Assembly (NCBI GenBank): GCA_046313675.1
Contig: JBKBXU010000139.1
Location: forward strand, 1-11,513
Length of the DNA stretch: 11,513 nt
Direction of reading: 5' to 3'
Source: JBKBXU01 sp046313675
GTDB taxonomy: Bacteria > Bacteroidota > Bacteroidia > Cytophagales > Cytophagaceae
The stretch's first letter is position 1. Each line of letters starts with the position of its first letter. Below, piece by piece: positions 1 to 6,588 of the stretch. The position numbers and the translations under genes were made by a program. The notes under the pieces were generated by a model. That model saw only the letters and a list, made by a program, of their open reading frames with translations. It made no database searches and was not told the DNA's origin.

Positions 1-602
1 CAAATTACCGTGGCGCCGCTCCTATTAACTGGGCTATTATTAATGGAGAAAAAGAAACCGGAGTCACCACCTTCTTCCTCAAACATGAAATAGATACAGG
101 TGATATTATAATGCAAGAAAAGGAGTCAATCCTGATTGAAGATAATGCGGAGACTTTATATAACAGACTAAAGCTAAAAGGCTCGGAATTGGTATTGAAA
201 ACCGTTTATGCTATTAGAAAAGGGCAGGTACCTGCCAAGCCTCAAAAGTATTCTGACAACATACCCACGGCACCTAAGATCTTTAAAGAAACCTGTAAAA
301 TTGACTGGGATAAAACCTCTTTTGAGATTTTAAATTTTATCCGCGGACTTTCTCCTTACCCTGCAGCGTGGACTCATCTGGATGGGAAAATATGTAAAAT
401 TTACAGAGCATCAATAGTTAATAGCCCTGGAATTAAAAAAACATCTGAAACCACTTATATAACTGACAATAAAACTTATCTTTACTTTCTCACTAAAGAT
501 GGGGCACTAGCTATAGAAGAGCTCCAGGCAGAAGGTAAAAAGCGCATGCTTATTGATGAATTTTTAAGAGGTTGTAAATTATTATGCTATTATCCATCAT
601 AG
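1..602 (+). CDS. fmt: Methionyl-tRNA formyltransferase, 3' part (5' end outside window)
   Basis: Fmt transfers the formyl group of 10-formyl-tetrahydrofolate to Met-tRNA(fMet) in the cytoplasm, making the bacterial initiator tRNA. The frame is open from base 3 and gives 199 residues before TAG at 600-602; the first ATG at 111 is internal, not the start. The fragment opens with N-Y-R-G-A-A-P-I-N-W, the conserved stretch just after the SLLP motif, and continues with ETGVTTFFL and IDTGDII, all typical of the catalytic Rossmann domain. From about base 200 onward comes the C-terminal OB-fold tRNA-binding domain (FIRGLSPYPAAW, then the LxxGCKL-type end). Full family length is about 310-320 residues, so roughly 110 N-terminal residues lie upstream. 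The 3' end overlaps folA by 19 bases, implying cotranscription and probably translational coupling. I see no sign of damage. Confidence 0.96.
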   Translation, partial: NYRGAAPINWAIINGEKETGVTTFFLKHEIDTGDIIMQEKESILIEDNAETLYNRLKLKGSELVLKTVYAIRKGQVPAKPQKYSDNIPTAPKIFKETCKIDWDKTSFEILNFIRGLSPYPAAWTHLDGKICKIYRASIVNSPGIKKTSETTYITDNKTYLYFLTKDGALAIEELQAEGKKRMLIDEFLRGCKLLCYYPS

Positions 603-1081
603 TTGCTGTTTCAGAAAATAATGTCATTGGCAAAGACAATCAGTTAATCTGGCATTTGCCCGATGACCTGAAGCATTTTAAAAACACCACGCTCGGACAT
701 CATATTATCATGGGCCGCAAAACATTTGAATCGATGGGAAGGGTTTTGCCGGGAAGGCCACATATTATTGTCACAAGAAACAAAGGATATAAAGTTGAAG
801 GCTGCCATATTGCACATTCCATTAATGAGGCTGTCGAAATAGCCAGACAAGCAGGAGAATCGGAAGCTTTCATTACCGGAGGTGCGACATTAATTGACGA
901 ATATGTAGATAAAGTTGACAGACTATATTTAACTGAGGTTAAAGCTGCTTTTGAAGGTGATGTAAAAGTTAAACCAATTGACAAATCAAACTTCAAAATA
1001 TTGCATAGAGAAAGTCATCCAATAGATGAAAAGCATGCCTACGCCTTTGATATCCTTATAATGGAAAAAATCAGAAATTGA
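584..1081 (+). CDS. folA: Dihydrofolate reductase
   Basis: This enzyme reduces dihydrofolate to tetrahydrofolate with NADPH, feeding thymidylate, purine and formyl-Met-tRNA synthesis; it is the target of trimethoprim. The 165-residue product has the usual length of chromosomal bacterial DHFR. Visible hallmarks are the N-terminal strand SIIVAVSENNVIG (residues 4-16), WHLPDDL with the catalytic acid D27, MGRKTFES (43-50) for NADPH binding, LPGRPHIIVTR (55-65), and the GGATL glycine pair (G99-G100). The ATG at 584 lies inside the end of fmt in another frame, so ribosomes finishing fmt can restart here. The pairing is logical because Fmt uses a tetrahydrofolate derivative. The stop overlaps the stop of the opposing metallo-hydrolase gene by 11 bases, with no room for a classic terminator between them. 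Confidence 0.97.
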   Translation: MLLSIIVAVSENNVIGKDNQLIWHLPDDLKHFKNTTLGHHIIMGRKTFESMGRVLPGRPHIIVTRNKGYKVEGCHIAHSINEAVEIARQAGESEAFITGGATLIDEYVDKVDRLYLTEVKAAFEGDVKVKPIDKSNFKILHRESHPIDEKHAYAFDILIMEKIRN

Positions 1082-1808
1082 TTTCCATTCCATCATAAGC
1101 TAATTCCACCTCATCATCGCCCTTTTCTGTAAGCATTTCAGTACCAAGGTGAGTAAGAACTACTTTTTTGGCATTAAATTTTGTAAAATTCTTCTTTATC
1201 TCTTTTAAATTCAAATGATTGTTCATTTGTGTACTCCTAAAATTACATTCACAAATAAAAATATCTGCCTCATTTGCAACTTCATATAAGGTGTCGGTCC
1301 AACTTGTGTCTCCTGAAAAAGCAAGGATTTTACTTCCAATTTTTATCCTTAGAGCATGTGGGAATGTTGGAGCAGAATGAACTACAGAAAACGCTTGAAA
1401 ACTAATATCACCTATACTATACATTCCCCTATCAGTATATTCTAAATATTCAATGGGAAAACTAGAAAGAGATGTTCCGGGATAAAGCAGTTCATTTAAT
1501 TGTTCGAGCTTTTCCTTTCCTCCGGGTGGACTAATTATTGTAAGTGCTTTAGTCCTCTGATTCATAATTGCCATGTCCAACAGAACAAATGGCATACCGC
1601 CATAATGATCTCCATGAAAATGAGAAATAAAGATAACATCAATTTCATTGGTACTAATATCAGCCCCTTTTAAAGCTTTAAGTGTTGTCGCTCCACAATC
1701 AATCAGTATGCCTTTATCTCGCTTACGGACAAAAAAAGAAGTTTGATTTCTGCCCCCGCTACTGAAAGCATCCCCACTACCTAATATTTTTACTAGTAAT
1801 TCTTTCAT
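1071..1808 (-). CDS. RNase Z-like metallo-beta-lactamase-fold hydrolase
   Basis: This is a predicted cytoplasmic zinc hydrolase of the RNase Z/AtsA-like branch of the metallo-beta-lactamase fold. Counting from the ATG at 1808 (245 residues), the chain begins with the strand KILGSGDAF and GGRNQTS (residues 7-24). It carries the metal motif HFHGDH (H63, H65, D67, H68), a further ligand H144, the bridging aspartate in FSGDT (D167) and the last ligand H220 in VVLTHLG, so the active site looks complete. I see no clear RNase Z exosite (flexible arm), and the chain is shorter than tRNase Z (about 300), so the substrate is uncertain. The frame also extends to a TTG at 1841 (11 more residues). I prefer the ATG because the conserved first strand begins directly after it. 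It lies 48 bases downstream of the Hsp20-like gene and may be cotranscribed with it. Confidence 0.86.
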   Translation of the reverse strand: MKELLVKILGSGDAFSSGGRNQTSFFVRKRDKGILIDCGATTLKALKGADISTNEIDVIFISHFHGDHYGGMPFVLLDMAIMNQRTKALTIISPPGGKEKLEQLNELLYPGTSLSSFPIEYLEYTDRGMYSIGDISFQAFSVVHSAPTFPHALRIKIGSKILAFSGDTSWTDTLYEVANEADIFICECNFRSTQMNNHLNLKEIKKNFTKFNAKKVVLTHLGTEMLTEKGDDEVELAYDGMEINF

Positions 1809-1856
1809 AAATGTAAAATCGGGCTTGGTGTTTCCATTCAACCCGATTCATTAAAT

Positions 1857-2258
1857 TTACCAAATATTTTTAACCTCGATAATTCGATTCAACTTATCTC
1901 TGTTAGTTTTAAACGGTAATATAATCTTTAGTAAATCATCTTCATTAAATGCTTCTATATTATCATAATCAATAAAAGATGGGAGTTCAAAACTGTTCAG
2001 ATACATAGGAACAGTATATAATTCCGCTTCACTGACATCTTCTTCTTTCAAAGTGGAAAAAACGGTAAGTTGATTATAATTAAGCATTACCTTAAATGAA
2101 TTAGGATCCACGGATGGAGCATCTATTTCAATCACTATGCTATTTTCATTTTCTACCATATCAACAAAAGTGCTGCTAACGCCTCCACTAACGGTATTGA
2201 GCAGGTTGGTCTGATTATTGAAAATTCTCAACAGCTCTTTATTTTTCAGTAAATCCAT
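1857..2258 (-). CDS. Small heat shock protein, Hsp20/alpha-crystallin-like
   Basis: A 133-residue protein with the pattern of an alpha-crystallin domain. After about 30 leader residues, VDMVENENSIVIEIDAP and a following SFKVMLNYNQLTVFS match the early strands. A SFELPSFIDYDNIEA segment corresponds to the F-x-L-P strand, and DLLKIILPF to the late strand. In classical sHsps the last part reads A-x-x-x-n-G-v-L; here the region is AFNEDDLLKIILP, so the Gly is absent and the family match is divergent. A C-terminal IEV could serve as the I-x-I/V oligomer contact. Proteins of this fold hold unfolding clients in the cytoplasm as ATP-independent chaperones; that role is inferred here. The ATG at 2258 has a strong Shine-Dalgarno sequence. 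It is divergent from a DJ-1/PfpI gene, another stress-associated family, and upstream of the metallo-hydrolase gene. Confidence 0.75.
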   Translation of the reverse strand: MDLLKNKELLRIFNNQTNLLNTVSGGVSSTFVDMVENENSIVIEIDAPSVDPNSFKVMLNYNQLTVFSTLKEEDVSEAELYTVPMYLNSFELPSFIDYDNIEAFNEDDLLKIILPFKTNRDKLNRIIEVKNIW

Positions 2259-2450
2259 TATGGCCTCCTCTCGGTTATTTTGAAATCTGTATATACTATT
2301 AACAAAAGATAAACCAAATAAATTGACCTTTTCATTTTAAGCCATTTTGTCATATCAAAAACAAATAGATGATTTTATGACATAAAAATGCAAGCCAACT
2401 TTTTCTCAAATTAAATTGTTAGATACATAGGAGAAGAAAGGATGTGATTT
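2259..2450. promoter_or_regulatory. Divergent intergenic region between Hsp20-like and DJ-1/PfpI genes
   Basis: These 192 AT-rich bases must hold the start signals of both outward-facing genes. On the minus strand TATCTTTTG (2303-2311) resembles the Bacteroidota -7 box TAnnTTTG with one extra T, but I find no TTTG at the expected distance upstream. On the plus strand there is TTGTCA at 2347-2352 but no convincing -7/-10 partner. The DJ-1 start is preceded by AAGGA (2438-2442), eight bases before the ATG at 2451, a usable ribosome site. No RNA gene or riboswitch was recognised. The promoter boxes are guesses; that the region contains promoters follows from gene orientation. Confidence 0.4.
2264..2272 (-). 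promoter_or_regulatory. Strong Shine-Dalgarno site of the Hsp20-like gene
   Basis: Read on the minus strand this is GAGAGGAGG, five bases before the ATG at 2258. It is close to a full anti-16S match. Bacteroidota genes usually show weak or no Shine-Dalgarno sequence, and the other starts in this window on this strand lack one, so this site supports the chosen start and suggests high or regulated translation. Confidence 0.7.
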
Positions 2451-3173
2451 ATGGAGAAAGTACTGATAAATAAAAACGTTGCCGTTTTGGTTGAAAACGG
2501 ATTTGAAGAAATTGAAATGACAGCACCGGTAAAAGTACTTAATCAAGCTGGAGCAAATGTATTTATAATTTCCACAGGCAAAACTGTTAAATCATGGAAC
2601 ATTGATGGATGGGGACAGGAATACGCTGTTGATTTGGATATTAAGGAGGCAAATCCTGAAACATTTAATGCCTTATTACTACCTGGAGGAGTATTAAATC
2701 CGGATAAGCTTAGAATGAATCCCCATGCGGTTGATTTTGTTAAATTTTTTGTCCGCAATAAACTTCCCATTGCAGCCATTTGCCATGGGCCATGGACACT
2801 GATTGAAACAGGAATGATGGAAGGACGAAGAATGACAGGATATCCATCTATAAAAACAGATATTTTAAATTCAGGTGCAGCTTATGAAGACAAAGAGGTT
2901 GTTGTTGACCAGGGTTTGGTAACAAGTCGAAAACCTGCAGATCTTGAAGTATTTTGCAATAAAATGGTAGAAGAGTTTGCAGAAGGGCCACACATCCGGG
3001 ACAAAGAAAGAGGTCCGATACGAAAACAAAAAGATGTTCCTACCTATGCAGGAAATAACCGTTTGAATGAAGATGNNNNNNNNNNCGTAATTGGGGAGTT
3101 GACAAGAGAAGCGATTTTTATGATTAATAAAATCGCTTTTAAAAAAATATTAAAAAAAGTACCTTTCAAATGA
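2451..3173 (+). CDS. DJ-1/PfpI family protein (class I glutamine amidotransferase-like); 3' end broken by assembly gap
   Basis: The family includes YhbO/YajL-type proteins linked to protection against oxidative and carbonyl damage, and PfpI peptidases. The DJ-1 core covers residues 8 to about 178: VAVLVENGFEEIEM with conserved E20, the strand-turn LLLPGG (75-80), and the nucleophile elbow AAICHGPW with C111 and H112. It ends with VVVDQGLVTSRKPADLEVF, standard for the PfpI/YhbO group. A basic extension (about 180-208) follows and then runs into ten Ns. Only 2451-3075 is supported. The frame as assembled continues to TGA at 3171-3173, but those last residues are translated from two terminator hairpins, so they are probably not protein. 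Depending on the true gap length the stop could be inside the gap, or TAA at 3088-3090, TAA at 3125-3127, or TGA at 3171-3173. It is divergent from the Hsp20-like gene, which suits a stress-related role. Confidence 0.84.
   Translation: MEKVLINKNVAVLVENGFEEIEMTAPVKVLNQAGANVFIISTGKTVKSWNIDGWGQEYAVDLDIKEANPETFNALLLPGGVLNPDKLRMNPHAVDFVKFFVRNKLPIAAICHGPWTLIETGMMEGRRMTGYPSIKTDILNSGAAYEDKEVVVDQGLVTSRKPADLEVFCNKMVEEFAEGPHIRDKERGPIRKQKDVPTYAGNNRLNEDXXXXVIGELTREAIFMINKIAFKKILKKVPFK
3076..3085. other. Assembly gap (10 N)
   Basis: Ten ambiguous bases lie inside the end of the DJ-1/PfpI reading frame. A round number of ten Ns is a usual scaffolder placeholder, so the real length, and therefore the downstream reading frame, is unknown. 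Any protein end taken across it is unreliable. Confidence 0.95.
3107..3140 (+). terminator. Hairpin after the DJ-1/PfpI gene, probable terminator
   Basis: AAGCGATTTT at 3109-3118 pairs perfectly with AAAATCGCTT at 3129-3138 (10 bp, 10-base loop), extendable by an A-T and a G-T pair outward. The right arm ends in a short T run. It lies just after the gap, where the gene is expected to end. The U-tract is short, so it may assist the stronger hairpin 14 bases further on rather than act alone. Confidence 0.55.
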
Positions 3174-3187
3174 AAGGTACTTTTTTT
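3152..3187. terminator. Bidirectional rho-independent terminator
   Basis: A7-GTACCTTTC (3152-3167) pairs with GAAAGGTAC-T7 (3172-3187) around a 4-base loop. It is a perfect 16-bp stem flanked by A7 and T7, so it ends with a U-tract when transcribed from either side. It sits between the convergent DJ-1/PfpI gene and the repeat lipoprotein gene, whose stop is at 3201-3203, and should terminate both. Confidence 0.9.
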
Positions 3188-3200
3188 AATCCATTATCTT

Positions 3201-4196
3201 CTATCGTCCACGTCCCTGATTAGAACGCGATGGCGCATTACCAGCAGGTTGCCTGTCATTGCCAGCCGGAGCTGTCCTGGTATTCTGAGCAGGCTGAGAC
3301 TGATTATTGCCTCTTGAAGGTGCAGCAGAACTATTATCCCTTCCCCCTGCAGGTGTTGCACTTCTAGAGGGTGCATTATTATCTGTACCTCTTGCAGGTG
3401 CTGTATTTCTGGACGGTGATGCATTATTATCATTACCTCTTGAAGGTGCTGTATTCCTGGACGGTGCAGCATTACTATCATTACCTCTTGAAGGTGCTGT
3501 ATTCCTTGATGGTGCAGCATTACTATCATTACCCCTTGCAGGTGCTGTATTCCTTGATGGTGCAGCATTATTATCTGCTCCCCTGGCAGGTGCTGCATTC
3601 CTTGATGGTGCAGCATTATTATCTGAGCCTCTTGCAGGTGCTGCATTCCTGGACGGTGATGAATTATTATTTCTTGCCGGAGCTGAATTTCTTGAAGGAT
3701 TGTTGCTCTGCGTTGTCCGGGCAGGTTGAGCGTTCCTATTATTACGATTATTCCTTTGTTGTGCCTCATTCACCCGTTGGTCACGAGAAGTCTGTGTCTG
3801 TCTGTTATTTCTGGCAGGCGCAGAGTTTCTGCCATTGGGCGCTACATTGGCATACTGGCGTCTGTGCTGAGCATGATTCCGGTACGGATTACTCCCACGA
3901 TAATTTATTTGCGTTATATAAACATTAGAAAAATTATAATTGGCATACATAGGAGGAAGATGCCGTGTCCGCTGCCAAACAAATCCATCATGAAATAAAT
4001 AATCACCTGACCAGGTATCATAATACATCCCTAGTTCAGGCACAAAGTAATACCTCATATCCTGTCTGTATCCGTGGGCAGGCGCCCAAGCCGGAGGGCC
4101 AGCATGAACACCGGGATGACTTCTAACATAGGCTCTTCTGGTGCATGAAAACTCAAAAAGTGCCAAAATAATTAATATAAATACTAAATTTTTCAT
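3201..4196 (-). CDS. Predicted lipoprotein with YxxxP/Trp-rich domain and Asn/Pro/Arg repeat tail
   Basis: I do not recognise a characterised function. From the ATG at 4196 the 331-residue chain starts with a hydrophobic signal (residues 2-16) ending in FEFSC; C18 would be lipidated, although the lipobox is weak (E at -3). Residues about 25-105 form a compact aromatic domain (YYFVPELGMYYD, GDYLFHDGFVWQ, LPPMY), a pattern I associate with uncharacterised exported Bacteroidota proteins. Residues about 106-331 are low complexity, rich in N, A, P, S and R, nearly free of hydrophobics, strongly basic and surely disordered; their centre is a 16-residue repeat of the type NAAPSRNTAPSRGNDS. A GTG at 4202 gives two more residues; the ATG is preferred. 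No clear Shine-Dalgarno is seen. The gene follows the OmpA-like gene by 119 bases on the same strand; whether it shares the transcript is open. Placement in the periplasm or outer membrane is inferred. Confidence 0.72.
   Translation of the reverse strand: MKNLVFILIILALFEFSCTRRAYVRSHPGVHAGPPAWAPAHGYRQDMRYYFVPELGMYYDTWSGDYLFHDGFVWQRTRHLPPMYANYNFSNVYITQINYRGSNPYRNHAQHRRQYANVAPNGRNSAPARNNRQTQTSRDQRVNEAQQRNNRNNRNAQPARTTQSNNPSRNSAPARNNNSSPSRNAAPARGSDNNAAPSRNAAPARGADNNAAPSRNTAPARGNDSNAAPSRNTAPSRGNDSNAAPSRNTAPSRGNDNNASPSRNTAPARGTDNNAPSRSATPAGGRDNSSAAPSRGNNQSQPAQNTRTAPAGNDRQPAGNAPSRSNQGRGR
3319..3696 (-). repeat. 48-bp tandem repeat inside the lipoprotein gene
   Basis: Five full 48-base units start at 3397, 3445, 3493, 3541 and 3589, each beginning GGTGCTG(T/C)ATT on the plus strand. 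They are flanked by a 42-base unit at 3637, a 45-base unit at 3352 and decayed copies at 3319 and 3679. Neighbouring units differ at only a few positions (for example CTGGAC/CTTGAT). All unit lengths are multiples of three, so the coding frame (16 residues per unit) is kept. Such repeats can change copy number by slippage or recombination without a frameshift. Confidence 0.9.
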
Positions 4197-4315
4197 AAGC
4201 ACAGATGTTTTTTTTTATTAAGCAAGAATATTGCCAATTCTAATTTTCACTATTTATTAAGACGAAATACTCAATAAAAAGTTGTGGCAAAGCGCATTAT
4301 TTCAAACTATTTTTC

Positions 4316-6574
4316 CTATTTACTAAGTTCCTTATCATCTGTGTACAAAGTAATTTCTGCCCGTCTGTTCAACCATCGGTTATCAGGATTATCAGAACCA
4401 TCCGGGTTACTGTTAGGCACTAATGGTTTTGTTGCGGCATGTCCCTTAGTTGTAACCCTCTTAGGATTTACTCCTTTACTCACCATATAATTTAAAATGG
4501 CTTTAGCTCTTTTATCAGAAAGTCTCAAATTATATTCATGTGTACCAAAATTATCGGTATGGGCATCAATTTTAACCTTTACTTCAGGAAATTCATTAAT
4601 AAGTGCTATAAGACTATCCAGACTTCCGCTATTCTTCTCAATAAATTTGGTATCATCAAAATCATAATTCAGGATAACCTTCAGTTCTGAACTTGAATTG
4701 CTACGCATTTTATCAACCAGTCGCGACACAGTATACTCTTTTTTGTCTGCTGCCGTAAATGTCGTGTCTTTTTTCGGCTCCTGCTCTTTTCCTTTTAATA
4801 CAAAAGACAAATGCATGCGATAAATATCTTCTTCCTTAACATACCGGTGTTCCGATATGCTATCCGCTTTAAAATAATCTTTTACAGATGGTTTCTCGCC
4901 TGTTCGAAAAGAATAAACTGCCGTATCAAAAGAATTTGTCACCACAGCCAGGTATTCTGTATTATTCTTTAATCTATAGTGATTGTTTAAACTTTCCCTC
5001 TCTGAATACGGAAATTCATTAAATTTTTTAACAAGACTTAAAGTATCAGTTGGGATTCCCTGAAGCATATCAAAGAACGTATACAGCACGGCTTTGGAAG
5101 AGTCCATTTTTGCTTGCTTTAATTCTGCTGTGAGATTTATGTCACCTACATTCTGAAAGATTTGAACATAAGGTTTCGCAGCATCGGTGGTGTCACCCTT
5201 AACCTTTGCTTCTACTTGCAAAATGTATGGGTTCAAATACTCATAAGAATAAATATCATCACAGCAGGTTTCGCTTGTCAAATGATAACCCTCAGGGCGA
5301 TTAGAGACAAAATAACCTTTTCTTTTTTCGGAATTATAGATCATATAAGTATCATCTACCCTACTGTTCAAAGGCCGTCCGATGTTCTCCGGTAAATCCA
5401 CCCTGTTGAGTTGCCCTACGGCACTGAATATATCAAAACCGCCAAATCCAGGGTGAAAATTAGAGCTAAAGTATAATGTATTGGTATTTACATCATAGTA
5501 AGGACTAATTTCATCCCTCATGGTATTAATGACCTTTCCAAGGTTCTGCGGATTACGAAACCTACCTTTGCTATCAATTACAGACAGCCATATATCCCTT
5601 CCGCCATATCCGCCTTTTCTATCTGAAACAAAATACAAGACTTCTAATTCAACTCTTCCTACCTGAGCTTTTCCAATAGCTGGCTGAGTTGTAGTACATC
5701 CTTTTCTATTTATTTTAGCAGGCAATTTTTCCGGCTTTTGAAATTTCCCGTCATGGTATTCGCTCACCCACAGAGCACATGTCATTCTGTATGATCTATC
5801 AGGTGTACATCGGGTAAAATAAAATTTTGAACGGTCTAAGGAAAATACTCCATTTGCAGCATTATCAAATTTGGAGTTTATGGTTGAGGGAAGTTCTGAA
5901 GCAGGTTGCCATGCATCACCCGACCAAACTGATTTGTTCAATCTTACCCTATGGGGGTTAATGTCTTCAGGCTCTACGACAAGTACTGTATCTGCACGCA
6001 ATGTAGCGAAGAACATGATAGTATCATCAAGAATCACCGGAGCAAACTCGCTGTATTTGGAGTTTATCTCAGGGCCTGTATGCTCTATCAAAGCACCATT
6101 TTCTTTTTCGAAATTATCTATAGCAAATTGACATGATATCACTTCGTTTTCGGCAAAACGTTTGAACCTTTCACCTCTTTCTTCCCTGTATTTACTTTTA
6201 GCAAATTTATCAAACATTTCCTTTGCCTGCTCATATTTTCCATTGTACTTAAGGGTTTCAGCATACCAGAAGAGCGCTTTACTGACAGAAATTCCATCCA
6301 TTTTAACAGTCTTTTCCAGCCAAACTTCAGCATTCAGATAATCTCTTGAAAAGAAATATGCCTGTCCTAACTGAAAAACATATTTTTTATTTGTCGGGTG
6401 TTCATCCACTAAATCCTTAAGGTAATCAACGGAGTTATAAAAACTCTTTTTAGCCATTAATTCATCAGCAAGCCTAGATTTCTTTTCAGGAGAAAGATTT
6501 TTAATATTTCTTTCCTGAGCCTGTACATTAAATGTTAAGCAAAAAAGGATTAATCCGTAAAACAGGTATCTCAT
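4316..6574 (-). CDS. PorE-like OmpA-family protein (TPR, PD40 propeller, OmpA_C)
   Basis: A 752-residue exported protein. A Sec signal covers residues 1-18, ending NVQAQ. TPR-like helices lie at about 30-155 (LADELMAKKSFYNSVDYL, QLGQAYFFSRDYLNAEVWLE). A PD40/WD40-like propeller follows at about 170-445, with the repeated pattern LYF-S-(D/N)-R/F-GG-(R/F)DI(W/F) at 313-329 and 367-383 and a third blade ending CCDDIYSY (437-444). A beta-rich linker domain spans about 450-600. OmpA_C occupies about 630-745, with HTD (D674), NLRLSDKRA (R689) and NRRAEI, the residues that grip diaminopimelate of peptidoglycan. This order equals that of PorE, which links the T9SS to the cell wall. Here it follows a PorP/SprF gene by 14 bases, so an anchor for that complex is likely. 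The frame extends to a TTG at 6604 overlapping the previous gene; the ATG is chosen because the signal peptide starts there. Confidence 0.9.
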   Translation of the reverse strand: MRYLFYGLILFCLTFNVQAQERNIKNLSPEKKSRLADELMAKKSFYNSVDYLKDLVDEHPTNKKYVFQLGQAYFFSRDYLNAEVWLEKTVKMDGISVSKALFWYAETLKYNGKYEQAKEMFDKFAKSKYREERGERFKRFAENEVISCQFAIDNFEKENGALIEHTGPEINSKYSEFAPVILDDTIMFFATLRADTVLVVEPEDINPHRVRLNKSVWSGDAWQPASELPSTINSKFDNAANGVFSLDRSKFYFTRCTPDRSYRMTCALWVSEYHDGKFQKPEKLPAKINRKGCTTTQPAIGKAQVGRVELEVLYFVSDRKGGYGGRDIWLSVIDSKGRFRNPQNLGKVINTMRDEISPYYDVNTNTLYFSSNFHPGFGGFDIFSAVGQLNRVDLPENIGRPLNSRVDDTYMIYNSEKRKGYFVSNRPEGYHLTSETCCDDIYSYEYLNPYILQVEAKVKGDTTDAAKPYVQIFQNVGDINLTAELKQAKMDSSKAVLYTFFDMLQGIPTDTLSLVKKFNEFPYSERESLNNHYRLKNNTEYLAVVTNSFDTAVYSFRTGEKPSVKDYFKADSISEHRYVKEEDIYRMHLSFVLKGKEQEPKKDTTFTAADKKEYTVSRLVDKMRSNSSSELKVILNYDFDDTKFIEKNSGSLDSLIALINEFPEVKVKIDAHTDNFGTHEYNLRLSDKRAKAILNYMVSKGVNPKRVTTKGHAATKPLVPNSNPDGSDNPDNRWLNRRAEITLYTDDKELSK

Positions 6575-6588
6575 AGCAATTTTAGATA

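Noticed and set aside
700..996. 98-residue minus-strand ORF opposite folA
   Set aside because: It is fully inside folA, which is unmistakable by motif; the product shows no family features.
2348..2382. Inverted repeat TGTCATA ... TATGACA upstream of the DJ-1/PfpI gene as an operator
   Set aside because: The arms are only 7 bases with a 21-base separation in AT-rich DNA; such a match is expected by chance in a region of this size.
2442..2447. ATG-TGA start-stop pair just before the DJ-1/PfpI start as a regulatory element
   Set aside because: It is a six-base coincidence overlapping the ribosome site; nothing else supports a function.
3352..3678. Regular repeats resembling a CRISPR array
   Set aside because: Units abut directly without unique spacers, have a coding-frame period of 48 bases, and lie inside a clear reading frame; no cas genes are present.
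3307..3729. 140-residue plus-strand ORF with an LPLEGAVFLDGAALL-type repeat
   Set aside because: It is the antisense reading of the 48-bp coding repeat. All frames stay open there because the repeat lacks stops and its length is a multiple of three. The sense frame has a signal peptide and a sensible protein end; this one has neither.
3194..3769. 191-residue minus-strand ORF rich in Gln/His/Ile
   Set aside because: It is an alternative frame of the same repeat tail, with no signal peptide and no start context; it overlaps the better supported lipoprotein frame.
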